Below are positions 43,418-53,299 of a stretch of 64,000 nucleotides of DNA, in pieces (within the stretch, counting starts at the first letter, position 1; each line of letters starts with the position of its first letter). The notes beneath the pieces were generated by a model. It had not been told where the DNA came from. It made no database searches and saw only the letters and a program-made list of their open reading frames with translations. The stretch lies in NCBI GenBank assembly GCA_036346355.1, contig CM070585.1, forward strand, positions 7,021,001 to 7,085,000, in the 5' to 3' direction. Source of the DNA: Rhipidocladum racemiflorum (lineage: Eukaryota; Streptophyta; Magnoliopsida; Poales; Poaceae). A program made the translations under genes and the position numbers.

Positions 43418-45975
43418 CCATGTTGAGATGGCGGTGTCAGGTGCTCGATTCAAAGTGGTGAAGTTTGACGGAACAAGGAACTTTGGATTGTGGTAGATGA
43501 GGGTGAATGATCTATTGGTGCAATAGGGATGCTCTAAGGTGTTGCATGAAACAAAGCCGAAGGGGATGATAGACAATGATTGGCATGAGCAGACAATGAT
43601 ACGGCTGTGTCTTTCGGATCAGGTCATGTATCATGGGATAGATATGACCTCACCAAAATAAATCTGGGTCAAGTTGCGGACCTAGTTTATGTCAAAATCA
43701 ATAAAGAACAACATGTATCTGAAGGGTGAAGATGCCTGAGGGTTCTGATCTTGCACAACACGTCAACAACTTCAATTAGGTGATCACCAATCTAGGGTGT
43801 CTGGAGGTGAAGATTGTTGATGAAGACAAGGCGATAATTCTGCTATGTCCATTGCCATCTTCCTATGAACACTTGGTCACCACTTTGACATACGGTAAAT
43901 ATACTACCAAGGTTGATGACAATACAGAGGCAGAACACAAGGGATAGTTCTCATGGTGATAGTTTGTATGCAAAGGGTGAACATGGAAGGATGCAAGAAA
44001 AGGAGAAATATGGAGGAAAAAAATCCATATCGAAGTCAAGGAGAAAAAAGAATATTGAGTGCTACAAGTGCAAGGAGATGGGCCATATGAAGAAAGATTT
44101 TTCAAACTTGAAAGAACGAAATGGTAGGAAGCGTGATAAGAAGATTTTGCATGTTGCTTGAAAAGATAACTTGGACAATAACGATGCATATGTTCTCTTA
44201 GTTTGAAACAATCGATTGACAGATGAGTGGATTCTTGATTCGGGGTGTTCGTACCACATCACACCTAATAGGGATTAGTTCACTTCATATAGGTGAGGTA
44301 ATTTTAGTTATGTTGATGATATATGCCATAGTATTGTCGGGATAAGCGAAGTTGAACTTAAGATGTATGATGGTATTATTAGAACAATGTGTGATGTTAC
44401 GTGATAGTGGTCTCAAATATAAAAGTGATAAGGATAAGGAAACCATAAAAATTTGTGAGGGTGCATTGACTGTGATGAAGGGTAGAAGGACTATTGAAAA
44501 TATTTACATATTGCAAGGAACATTGTTGTAGGTGGAGTTAATTCAATTGAGTCACATGATGATATAGCAAATCTTTGGCATATGTGGTTAGGCCATCTTA
44601 GCTTTTATGGGATGGCGAAACTGCATAAGAGAAGCATATTGGTAAGAATTAAAAGTTGTGAATTATATTTCTATATGTTTTGTGTTCTTAGAAAATAGTA
44701 TAAGGTTAGCTTCTTAAGTGGCAAGCAAGAAATAGAAGGCATTCAGCAAGAAATAGAAGGCATTCTTGATTATATACACTAATGAGTAGGGACTTACTAA
44801 CAAATTATTAATGGGCAGATCTCAATATTTTGTTACTTTTATTGATGATTTTTCGCATAAGGTTTGGGTGTATTTCATGAAGCAAAAAATCAGAGGTGTT
44901 CGCCAAGTTTAATGTGTGAAATGCTAAGGTGGAAAATCAAATAGGCAGAAAGGTAAAGTATGGTATATAATATACTACTTCATTGTTTCATAAGTATTGT
45001 GAGTAGTAGAGGATTCAACGATATTACAGAGTGCACAAGACATCACATCAAAGATGTAGATGAAAGGATGAACATCATTATCTGTGAAAGGACAAGATGC
45101 TTGAGGCTAAATTCAGGGCTTCCTAAATGTTTCCGGGCAGTGGCTATGAACATGGCGTGCTATCTCATAAACAGATCACCATATGCATCTCTAGGTGGTA
45201 AGGTTCCAGAGGAGGTATGGACTGGTAATTCGGTTGATTATACTAATATGAGATTTTTTTGTTGTCCAGCCCATATGCATGTACCAGATGATGAAAGTTT
45301 GAAGCTTAATGCAAAATCAAAAAAGTGCATTTTCTGGGTTACAAGAAAGGTGATAAAGGGTACAGGCTTTGGGATCCAACATCAAAGAAGGTGGTGATAA
45401 ACAGGGACATTGTCATTGATGAGAAATCAATACTACATCATAATAAGAAGGAGGTGGCATTGGAGGTTGCAGGTTCGGATACAGAGTAGGTGAAGTTGGA
45501 ATATTGTTCAAAACTTAAGATTCACACATGTTACCTACACATGACACTTCAGGGAGTTCCACTTCAGATAATTTGTAGAATTTTCAATTGGCAAGAGATA
45601 GACAAAGACGCACCGATATGAAAACGCTAGAGAGATTCAAGTATGAAGACCAGGTTTTCTTTGCTATTCTTGTTAGTATTGATGGTCCAACTAATTTTTA
45701 GGAGGCGATCACAAGCCTGGAGAAAGATATATGGATGACTACGATGACAGTAGAGATAGAGTCCTTACATAAGAATTAGACTTGGGAGCTAGTTCGCCTT
45801 CCTAAGGGAAAGAAGACCGTCAGGTGCAAGTGGGTCTACGAGAGAAAGCCAAGAAGAGGAAAAGTTCAAGGCTCGGTTAGTTTCTAACGGGTATTCACAA
45901 AATAAGGGAACTAAATATGATGAGGTATTCTTCCGGTTGTGAGGCATACTTCTGTCAGGATAGTTCTTGCATTGG

Positions 45976-46884
45976 TGTCGGTGTTTCGTGCACCGGCAAT
46001 ACGAATTTTTGGTTAGTGGGGGTCGCGCGCTCCCTCTCCTCTAATGGTTGACTCAGGAAGTCAGGGGTTTATACTGGTTCGGGCCGAATGTCCCTACTCC
46101 AGTTCGGGCCGTTGGGATGTATTGTATTCGTGGGACAAACCAAGGATTACAGGCGAGACAGGGGTTCGAATGGATCGATCTCCCTTGTGCTCAATTGGGT
46201 TTCGCTAGGTTGCTTGCTTGTTCGTTCGCTTTGTTCATTTTTTGTCCGCCTCCTCCCCCCGGAGCCCTGCTTCTCCTTATATACCCGGAGGCAGTAGGTT
46301 ACATGGGAGTTTGGAGAGAAAAAGGAAGGGGTACTGTACGCCTTGGAGTCTGGTCTTCTGTCTTGTCGTCCAACCGGCCTCCGCCCAACCCTGCGCTGGG
46401 TTGGTAGTCCTGCGACGAGTGGTCTTCGGCCGGGCTGACAGAGTGACGACCGCTCGCAGACAACCGCCACCCGGCGATTAAATGGTGTTTGACCTCAGCT
46501 TGGTCTCGGGAAGGGGCGCCCTCCTCTGTGGTGTGTCAGGATGACGGGACTGGGGCTTGGCGAGTCCCCTGACATTCTCGGGAAGGGGCCGCGGGTCCCC
46601 TGACATTCTCGAGCAGTTGGCGGGTACGGACGCCGTGGACGCCGTGACGCGCAGGCGCTTGGCCTCGACGCCATGGTCCTGTCGCCGAAGGCCAGTGGAG
46701 CTGGCCGACCGCGTGCTCCGACCTAAGAGGTCGGACTCTGCCGGCCACTAGGGGCTGGTTCTGAACAGGGGCCAGACCCACTCTTGACGGCCTACGGGCC
46801 TTTCGCCAGAACTGGGCTTTCAGGGAGGTCAGCCCGTTCGTGGTCCCGGGCTGATGGGGGTACCCATGGTATGTGCACTCGTCA
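45976..46884. mobile_element. Solo LTR (gypsy-type) inserted in the copia reverse transcriptase
   Basis: The 909-bp unit begins TGTCGGTGTTTCGTGCACCGG and ends CTCGTCA, with a perfect 5-bp duplication ATTGG (45971-45975 and 46885-46889). Removing the unit and one ATTGG restores the copia reading around the RT motif. Inside are TTTATACTGGTTCGGGCCGA, typical of grass LTRs, and a TATATA promoter-like string near 46275. No internal retrotransposon region accompanies it, so LTR-LTR recombination is inferred. The GC-rich part creates spurious frames (46048-46481, 46536-46781). Confidence 0.9.
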
Positions 46885-47630
46885 ATTGGTAGCTAGCTGG
46901 GATTTACACTTAGAATAGATGGATGCGAAAACAACATCTTTGCATGGTTATCTTGATGAGCAAATATACATGGACCAGCTAAAGAGTTCACTTAAAAGAA
47001 AATCAGCACATGGTTTGCAAGTCAAAGAAATCATTTTATAGGTTGAAACAGTCCCAAGGATTTTGACTCATACATGTTGAAGATTTGCTGCATGTGATGT
47101 GAGTATGACTATTGTGTTGATGTTTCACGTCTTGATGATAGTTCATTTACTTTTCTACTACTGTATATTGATGATCTACTAATTACTGCAAAGTACATGA
47201 GTGATGTGATCAGTTTAAAGGGTTTGCTAAGTTAGGATTTTTTATACGAAAGACTAAGGTGCAGCAAAGAACAATATTGGGCATGGATATACACAGGAAT
47301 AGAAGCTCATCTCAGCAGGAACATATTGAAGATTTTGGAGCGATTTGATAAGAGCAAGGCCAAACTAGTAAGTGCTCCATTAGCACAACATTTTAAACTT
47401 TCTTATGAGTTTCGTCTTGTAACTGGCAAGGAAATTGAAGTGATGGTGAATGTTCTTTGTGCTAGTGTAGTCGACTCCTTAATGTATGCAATTGTTTGCA
47501 TAAGGGCGAATTTGACGCATATTGTTAGTCAAGTCAGCAGATTTATGACTAAACCAGAGAAGCAACATTGGGAGGCATTCAAATGGATATGTGTGTTCTT
47601 CAAGGTGGTGTATTTGCCAAGGTGGAGATT

Positions 47631-47869
47631 TGTTGTGTATGGCTCTTATATACTAGTGTCTGAATTAGATCATGTAATAAATATGTATCATCAATGTCTT
47701 GTAATCCTATTCATGACAAAGAACACCTCGTACGGACAGAATCACTGTGATTCAGCTCCTGGGGATATAGGCTTTGCCGAACCTCATTAACAAATCGTTG
47801 CATTTCTTGTGCACTTGTTTTGCTTACAAGATCGTGTTTTTCATGCTAGGGTTGCGGTCGATTCTAACA
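47631..47869 (+). repeat. 3' LTR of the decayed copia element
   Basis: The LTR starts TGTTGTGTATGGC right after the purine tract AAGGTGGAGATT (polypurine tract) and ends CTAACA. It is followed by the right TSD AACAT. It is clearly diverged in sequence and length (239 against 259 bp) from the 5' LTR. Confidence 0.88.
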
Positions 47870-47874
47870 AACAT

Positions 47875-48182
47875 GCATATGTTCTAAGCACAAAGCCTAA
47901 GTAGTATACGATAGACACACGCACACTAACGCATACAGAGAGGTGAAAGTGAAACACAAAATTATATGCAATTAGATCATTCCGTTAAGCATAGACAATA
48001 TGTATGGTTGCGATGTAGGGTAACCATTGAGGTTTGGTCTGATGCACGGATGATCGCGCGAGGATCTGATAGTAATACAGCTAACGCACGGGTCTTCGCC
48101 ACAAACATCCCTAACCCGCTGCACCCGCCTCGACCTGCACTGTGCAGTCTCCATTGGATGGCACACAAGAGCCTCCTGGGAC
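47875..48182. other. Continuation of duplicated flank and intergenic DNA
   Basis: The first bases continue duplication copy A after the copia insertion. No gene is recognised. Confidence 0.4.
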
Positions 48183-49341
48183 TAAGGGTGCAATCGGATT
48201 AGATAATTTTTAACCAACTGAATGTCTTCAGCTCAAATTTGTATAGTTATTTCGGATTCGGTATTGGTTTCAGATATTTTGTTTCAAATTTGGATTTGGA
48301 TTCGGATTCGGGAGAGCACTATCTGTCGGCTTGGGATATTCTGAGATGATTTTTTGGATATTTCAAATAATTCGGGTATTCGAAAATCATCTTGAGGATG
48401 CTGATGTACAGCAGGTCCGCTAGGCTGCCTTGTGGCGCTGCCACTTTGTCGCCAAAGCAGTAGATTGTACCGTTGGTGTGTAGCCCGTAGACGCCGACAT
48501 CGCCCAATGCTAGCGCCGCGTACCCGGTGGTCGCGTTCTCGTCGTTCAGCATTAGCGTGCCGCTGCCCCAACACAAGAGCCTCCCCACCGTGGACAGTAC
48601 TACTAGTATTCAGTACTCACAGATCACCCATCCAAGAAATTAACATCGCATTTCCCAAAAAAACAACTATTGAAATTTGAGTAAAATACCTTCAGATCTA
48701 GAGTGGTGGACTCGCTGATTTGGCTGCAGTTGTTGTTGTAGAGAGCGAATTGTCGTGGTCGCGACAGTCAACTCACAAGTGGACGGTCATGGACGACCAG
48801 TCGCGTGCACAGGGTCGGGGGTGGTCGGGTCGCGGGGAAGTCTTTGAATCCAACGACAGCATCGCTAGGACGGCGAGAGGCGGATATGGCGGTGGCTCAA
48901 CTAGGCAGGAGGAGGAGGGATCGAGGGAGGTGGTGATGGAGATGCGTGAGTTCGAAGGGAGGTGGTGGCATCGGTGTTTGGGTCCAGAGGGAGATGGTGT
49001 CGTCGTCCGGACTAGCAGGAGACAAAGGAGAGGAATTTGGTGAAGTGAGAGGTACTTTTGTAACTTTGTTCGACATAAAATGACTTGTTAAATTGCGATA
49101 GTTCTGTTGCGTTCAAACTCATATGTTGATTAAACATTACTTTATGTGTGCTTTATGTGGTATCTATTTTTACGCGATATCCGACAAAAAATATCCGGTA
49201 CATTATAAATTTTGTTCCATATTTGCTTCGAATCCTTAACCGATATTATTTGCATGGTATTCGTATCTGGTACTACCTATATCCAATTCTGAACCTGATA
49301 AAAAAATATCCAATCGAATTCGAACTGACTGCACCTACTGT
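48183..49341. mobile_element. hAT-like element carrying foreign GC-rich sequence (tentative)
   Basis: TAAGGGTGCAATCGGATT at the left and ACTGACTGCACCTA at the right are imperfect inverses, and both subterminal parts are rich in GGATTCGGATTCGG/ATATCCGA strings. This is the same end type as CCGATTGCACCCCTA near 29538. No TSD was found. Between the ends, 48390-48590 has coding-like composition on the minus strand (RLLCWGSGTLMLNDENATTG and TNGTIYCFGDKVAAPQGS) and 48720-49043 is GC-rich. The peptide is not assigned to a family. This may be a gene fragment captured by the transposon. Confidence 0.45.
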
Positions 49342-49595
49342 GACAACCCAGATCCTCGGAGGCCCAGCCGCCTGCGGCCGTGCCGTTGGGTCAGTCTCGG
49401 GGCACGCGCACCGGCCCGCCTCACACCCCCAGCCCCCAGGGCGGCCCGCGACGGCGTGCCAGGCAACCCGCAGCGGACGAGGAACAGCTGCGCTTGGGCC
49501 AGTTCGGTCTTCCCACCCGCAGCCGCATCCAACCCTGCACTGCATGCTCGGTGAACAGCAGCAGAAAACGTGTCCTACGAGACACACCATCGTCG

Positions 49596-50220
49596 TATCC
49601 TACCAGCAGCACGATCGGGATGCGCGACGAGCACGTTCAGAAGGTTGTCGGTGCGGCCGCCGGGGTTTGTCTTTGTCGTCCCCGCGTCCCGCTAACCTTG
49701 AGCAGGCAGCTAGCTGCTCACGGAATTTGGCCAGCGTACGACGGCGTACAGCGGTTCGGTCTGGGCAAATATACAAAAGCAGCGCCCGTTGGAGCCACCC
49801 GGGAGGAATCTGGCCGTGCCAATCCTGGTCCTGGAACCCTAGCAACACCTGCAGAATTAATGTACCCGAAGGCTTCTTTTATTTTTTGCAAATTAACATT
49901 GCATGTCCACTTGTGTCTGTGGCAGCTGCAGTGCATGCACACAGTGCGTGATTAGTCGTTACTCGTCACTCCACTTACCGGGGCTCTCTCTTTGAAGATG
50001 TGGTGGTAATCCGAGGTTTGGGCCGGTGTGCGTGATTAGCCGGTTAATTACCTGAAGCAAATTGATCCTCTTCGTACGCAAGTGTGCCGGCTGAGGACAT
50101 GAACTCGATCGTCCCTTCGAAGATGGCGTAATTCGAGGTTAAGTATAAGATGACAGGCTTTACATACAAGATGCGTAGATCAGGAGCTCTGAATGAAATA
50201 TGCATGCATGCTGCATAAAC
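49596..50220. repeat. Local duplication, copy B
   Basis: This is the partner of 41850-43145 (see there), more GC-rich and shorter. It is uninterrupted, so it shows what the region looked like before the copia insertion into copy A: CTCTGAATG continues directly to ATATGCATGCATG. Confidence 0.7.
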
Positions 50221-50673
50221 GTTTATCATTTTTATCGTTCTTTGTGGTACAAGCAGGAAAGTAACGTTTGACCCTAGCATAAACGTCGTCCCCCGGTTCA
50301 GGAGTGGTTTTTGCATCCTTAAGCATCGAAACAAAGCAACTGAACTAACTTAACAAGGCTCTTGCATTACATCTTGCAAGCTGCTGCTGCTGCCTCGTGC
50401 GTTGTAAATGCGCCCAGACAGAATTTCCAACCATCCAGGCTGCAGATTTCCTCTCAGCATTTCTGTGGGGCTCTCAAGCTTTCAGTTTCAGTTCTGAAAC
50501 ACAATTAAACCCGATACACAGCCATGCAGCAATTAAAGGCTTCAATTATGCGATGAGCTAGCACTGGCACCACTGCTGCTCCCCGGCAGTACGTAGCAGC
50601 TTCAGTCATGTGCCCGCGCCTTCCTGTTCGTCAGACAGAAGCTTGGCTCGTTCGTGGATTGATGATCTGGCCT
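50221..50673. other. 3' flank of the bHLH gene
   Basis: The bHLH 3' UTR probably covers the right part of this stretch (50350-50673). No separate gene is recognised. Confidence 0.4.
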
Positions 50674-52919
50674 TCACATTTGGAACCCATCCTGAGATGG
50701 CCTGATGCTCACGTCCTGCGAGCCGAGGGACGGGTACGCCATTTGGGTAACGTCACTGAACGATCCATTTAATGTGTGGGGCATCTGCTGAAGAATTGAA
50801 AAGTTTACAGCATGTTGTGGTTTAGTACATGTTGCCTTTCTCAAGATCTTGGATTCGCATGTTTACGCGTGATGAAGACGCAAACTTATTAGAATGGGAA
50901 TCGGAGAGCCCGAATTTGAGATATATCTCTAGAATGTAGCTCGTCTTTAGAAAAAGGAGCTATATATACTAGGCGTTCAGCTAATTCATTGAACATGGCT
51001 AGGTGGATGTCCCAGCCACTATGGTCTAGTATAGGTAAATATTAGACAGCAGTTGACTGTTGACGTGTGGTTTTAGGAGCAATCTGTGTTGTTAGATGAT
51101 AGCTTAAGCTATGTCAACGACTACTAGTTGGAGTAAACACCGTTATATATGCTCTGAATCAACTGCTGAATAGATGCTAACCTGAGATCCATCTTTTGCA
51201 CTTAGTTGAGCTTGTATTATTCTTCTGAACACGTCCGGGTTGGCCATGCCGGCGGCACCGCCCTGAATTAGGCCTGGTTGCGATAGCTGCAGCTGCGGGT
51301 GCATCATTTCTGGGGAGAATCCGATAGAGGATGAAGGAACCCCACGGAAGCGAAGAATCTGTTGTTAAGAGAAGAAATACGGACACGGTTAGATTCCTAG
51401 GAGGACAACTGATGGAAGGAAATCGAGGATGCAGCAAGCTAGCAAGCATACATCTTTTGAGAGAAGCCCTTCTATGTTGAGGTCGAGCGTCGGGTTCACT
51501 GTCGCGAGCTTCATCGATAAGAACTGCAAAATAAAAATGGAGTGCCGGTTAATATCTTGCGGTTTACAGTGAAAACAGAGTTACTACAAACACTACTGGG
51601 TGTAAATATATAGTGATTCTACTTATGCGATTCCAAATGGCAACTCGGTTCAGAGCTGAGGTCTAGATTTTCAGACACCTTGGGGGAATGTTATTACCTC
51701 AACTTGTCTTTGCAGGGACTGAACATAGTTGATGATCTCGTCAAGCATCACCGCCTTCCCGGTGACCTGATTTCAATTCGAGAGAGACACGTTGTTACAT
51801 TTGTTTATGAGATCAACCGATCAGAAATACACTGCTTCTTCTTCCTCAGAAAAACCCCACCTTGCTGCAACCGGGAACAAGGTCCTGCAGAAGCTTCATC
51901 CTCTCGCTGATCTTCTCCCTTCTCAACTGCACAAATGGTAAAACATTCAGTCTAGGCACCACCAATGTCAATTGCACGCCGCATCCGTAGCAAAAGCCTA
52001 GCTAGACGCCACTGAAGTGAGCGAGCAAATCTATACCCTTTCCGCGAGGCTGTGGCTGTTGGTTGCCTGCCCGCGTCGAGCTCGGACATGGATGTAATCT
52101 TCCTTGTGCGACTCGGAGGTCTCCTTCGCCCCCTTCCCTTTCGACTTGCCGGTCGTCGTCGTCGCCGGGCTGCACTCCTCGCCTTTATCCTTGCTGTGGA
52201 CGCTCTCGTTCGCGGAATCAGCAGGCAAGTTGGAAGACTGGACCTGATCGGCTCCCATCACCTAAAGCAACAAAAACAGTCTCGAACATCAAGTAGTGGA
52301 CAACCTATGAATGGAAACGAAGCTTAAAAAACAAGAACAGCTGCAGTACCTCGCTAGGCCGTCTCCTCTTCTTGGAGTCTGAACCTTTGGACGAGCAGTC
52401 CCCACCGGCTGCCTCCAAGATCGGCACCTCCTCGTGGCCGTTCGCGGTGAGCTCCGGCTCGGCCTTCCCGTTGCCGTCCTTCCTCTGATGGTCCAAGAGC
52501 GCCTCCGAGGGGCCACTGAAAGCGTTGCTCATGGGCTGATCAGCTGCACCGAAGGCACCGGCGCTCATCATCCCGCCGCCGACGAAGCATGACGACCGAA
52601 CGGCGCGCTCGATGAAGCCGGAGTCCGAGGGGAAATGGTCGAGGCCCTGCGGGAGGAACCCGGGCACCGGCGCTAAGAATCCCGCACCCCGCACGGCCGA
52701 CATGGCGTTGACGTTGGAGAGCGCCATGTTCTGGGACGCCGTCGACGCCCACAGGCCGGACGCCGCGGCGAAGGAGTCCATCATGGAGGGTTGCTGCTGC
52801 GCCGGCGGGCACGAGAAGGCGCTGCTGAATTGGCTCTGCCACTCCAGCGGGATGCCATTGCCGGGGCCAGAGGAGGCGTTGCTCTCCATGCCTTTCTCGT
52901 TGCTCTCGTTCATGTCCAT
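50674..52919 (-). CDS. bHLH transcription factor, bHLH49/BEE/CIB-like (subfamily XII)
   Basis: Seven exons on the minus strand: 52350-52919, 52037-52261, 51861-51926, 51698-51766, 51452-51523, 51182-51358, 50674-50787. All junctions are GT-AG and phase 0, giving 430 residues. The N-terminal half is Ser/Ala/Gly-rich with a nuclear signal KKRRRP at 183-188. The bHLH spans about 251-310: SHSLAERLRREKISERM gives H260, E264 and R268, the His-Glu-Arg set for G-box/E-box binding. The helix-loop-helix is LLQDLVPGCSKVTGKAVMLDEIINYVQSLQRQVE, given here in two halves: LLQDLVPGCSKV and VMLDEIINYVQSLQ. FLSMKLATVNP follows, the mark of the bHLH49/CIB/BEE group. These factors regulate growth in brassinosteroid, light or drought responses; which one applies here is unknown. 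The last acceptor is a CAGCAG (NAGNAG) tandem, so one Gln may be optional. Confidence 0.94.
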
Positions 52920-53286
52920 CGCTCTTGCTCACGCAGAAAGCCGAGGCGGGGTGCAGAGGTGGAGTATCCAAGACTAAGAATTCCTAGCTGGCGAGCAAGC
53001 ACAAGATAAACAACCGGATCAACGAAGGAATCGGAGAAGAGAGAGCCTAGAGAGGATGAACTCTGCTTGGCCAGAGCTGCAAGGGCAATGTGATAGGAGG
53101 ACCATGGGCCAAGCAAGAACCCTCATTGCAGCCTATGGCCAGATACGGCAAGAAAAGGAAAGACGCCCAGTGCAGCAGATTCTGATGCTATCTGTTCCGG
53201 CGGGAGAGAATAGGAAGAAGAGCTAAGAAAGAGCGAAGAGCACAGGCTAGAAACTACAGAGTGTGTGTAGGCAAAGGCTTGTTGCA

Positions 53287-53292
53287 TTTATA
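53287..53292 (-). promoter_or_regulatory. TATA box of the bHLH gene
   Basis: On the minus strand, TATAAA lies 368 bp upstream of the bHLH start codon, implying a leader of about 330-340 nt. It is preceded by CGACC and followed by a short GC-richer stretch. An intron in the leader is possible but not resolved. Confidence 0.55.
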
Positions 53293-53299
53293 GGTCGAC

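Larger units (their letters stand above)
43146..47869 (+). mobile_element. Ty1/copia retrotransposon, decayed, with a nested solo LTR
   Basis: The LTRs lie at 43146-43404 and 47631-47869 and are flanked by a perfect 5-bp TSD AACAT (43141-43145, 47870-47874). After the 5' LTR comes TTATTAGAGCC, a mutated form of the TGGTATCAGAGC site that pairs with initiator Met-tRNA. GAG starts at about 43428 (MAVSGARFKVVKFDG) but stops after 22 codons. A zinc knuckle CYKCKEMGHMKKD follows near 44058 with its last Cys replaced by Phe. Integrase is recognisable at about 45060-45390 (NMACYLINRSP, EVWTG). Reverse transcriptase is split by the inserted LTR (ALVASW before and MDAKTTFLHG after, once rejoined). The gag-int-RT order is copia. 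Many stops and shifts mean it cannot move. The full frame 44960-45397 is a fragment of integrase. Confidence 0.92.

Noticed and set aside
46048..46781. Overlapping GC-rich frames on both strands
   Set aside because: They lie wholly inside the solo LTR, which is bounded by an exact target-site duplication.
49148..49955. A 267-codon plus-strand frame and a 191-codon frame overlapping it
   Set aside because: They cross the boundary between a hAT-like element and duplication copy B, and have no recognisable domain; GC content explains their length.
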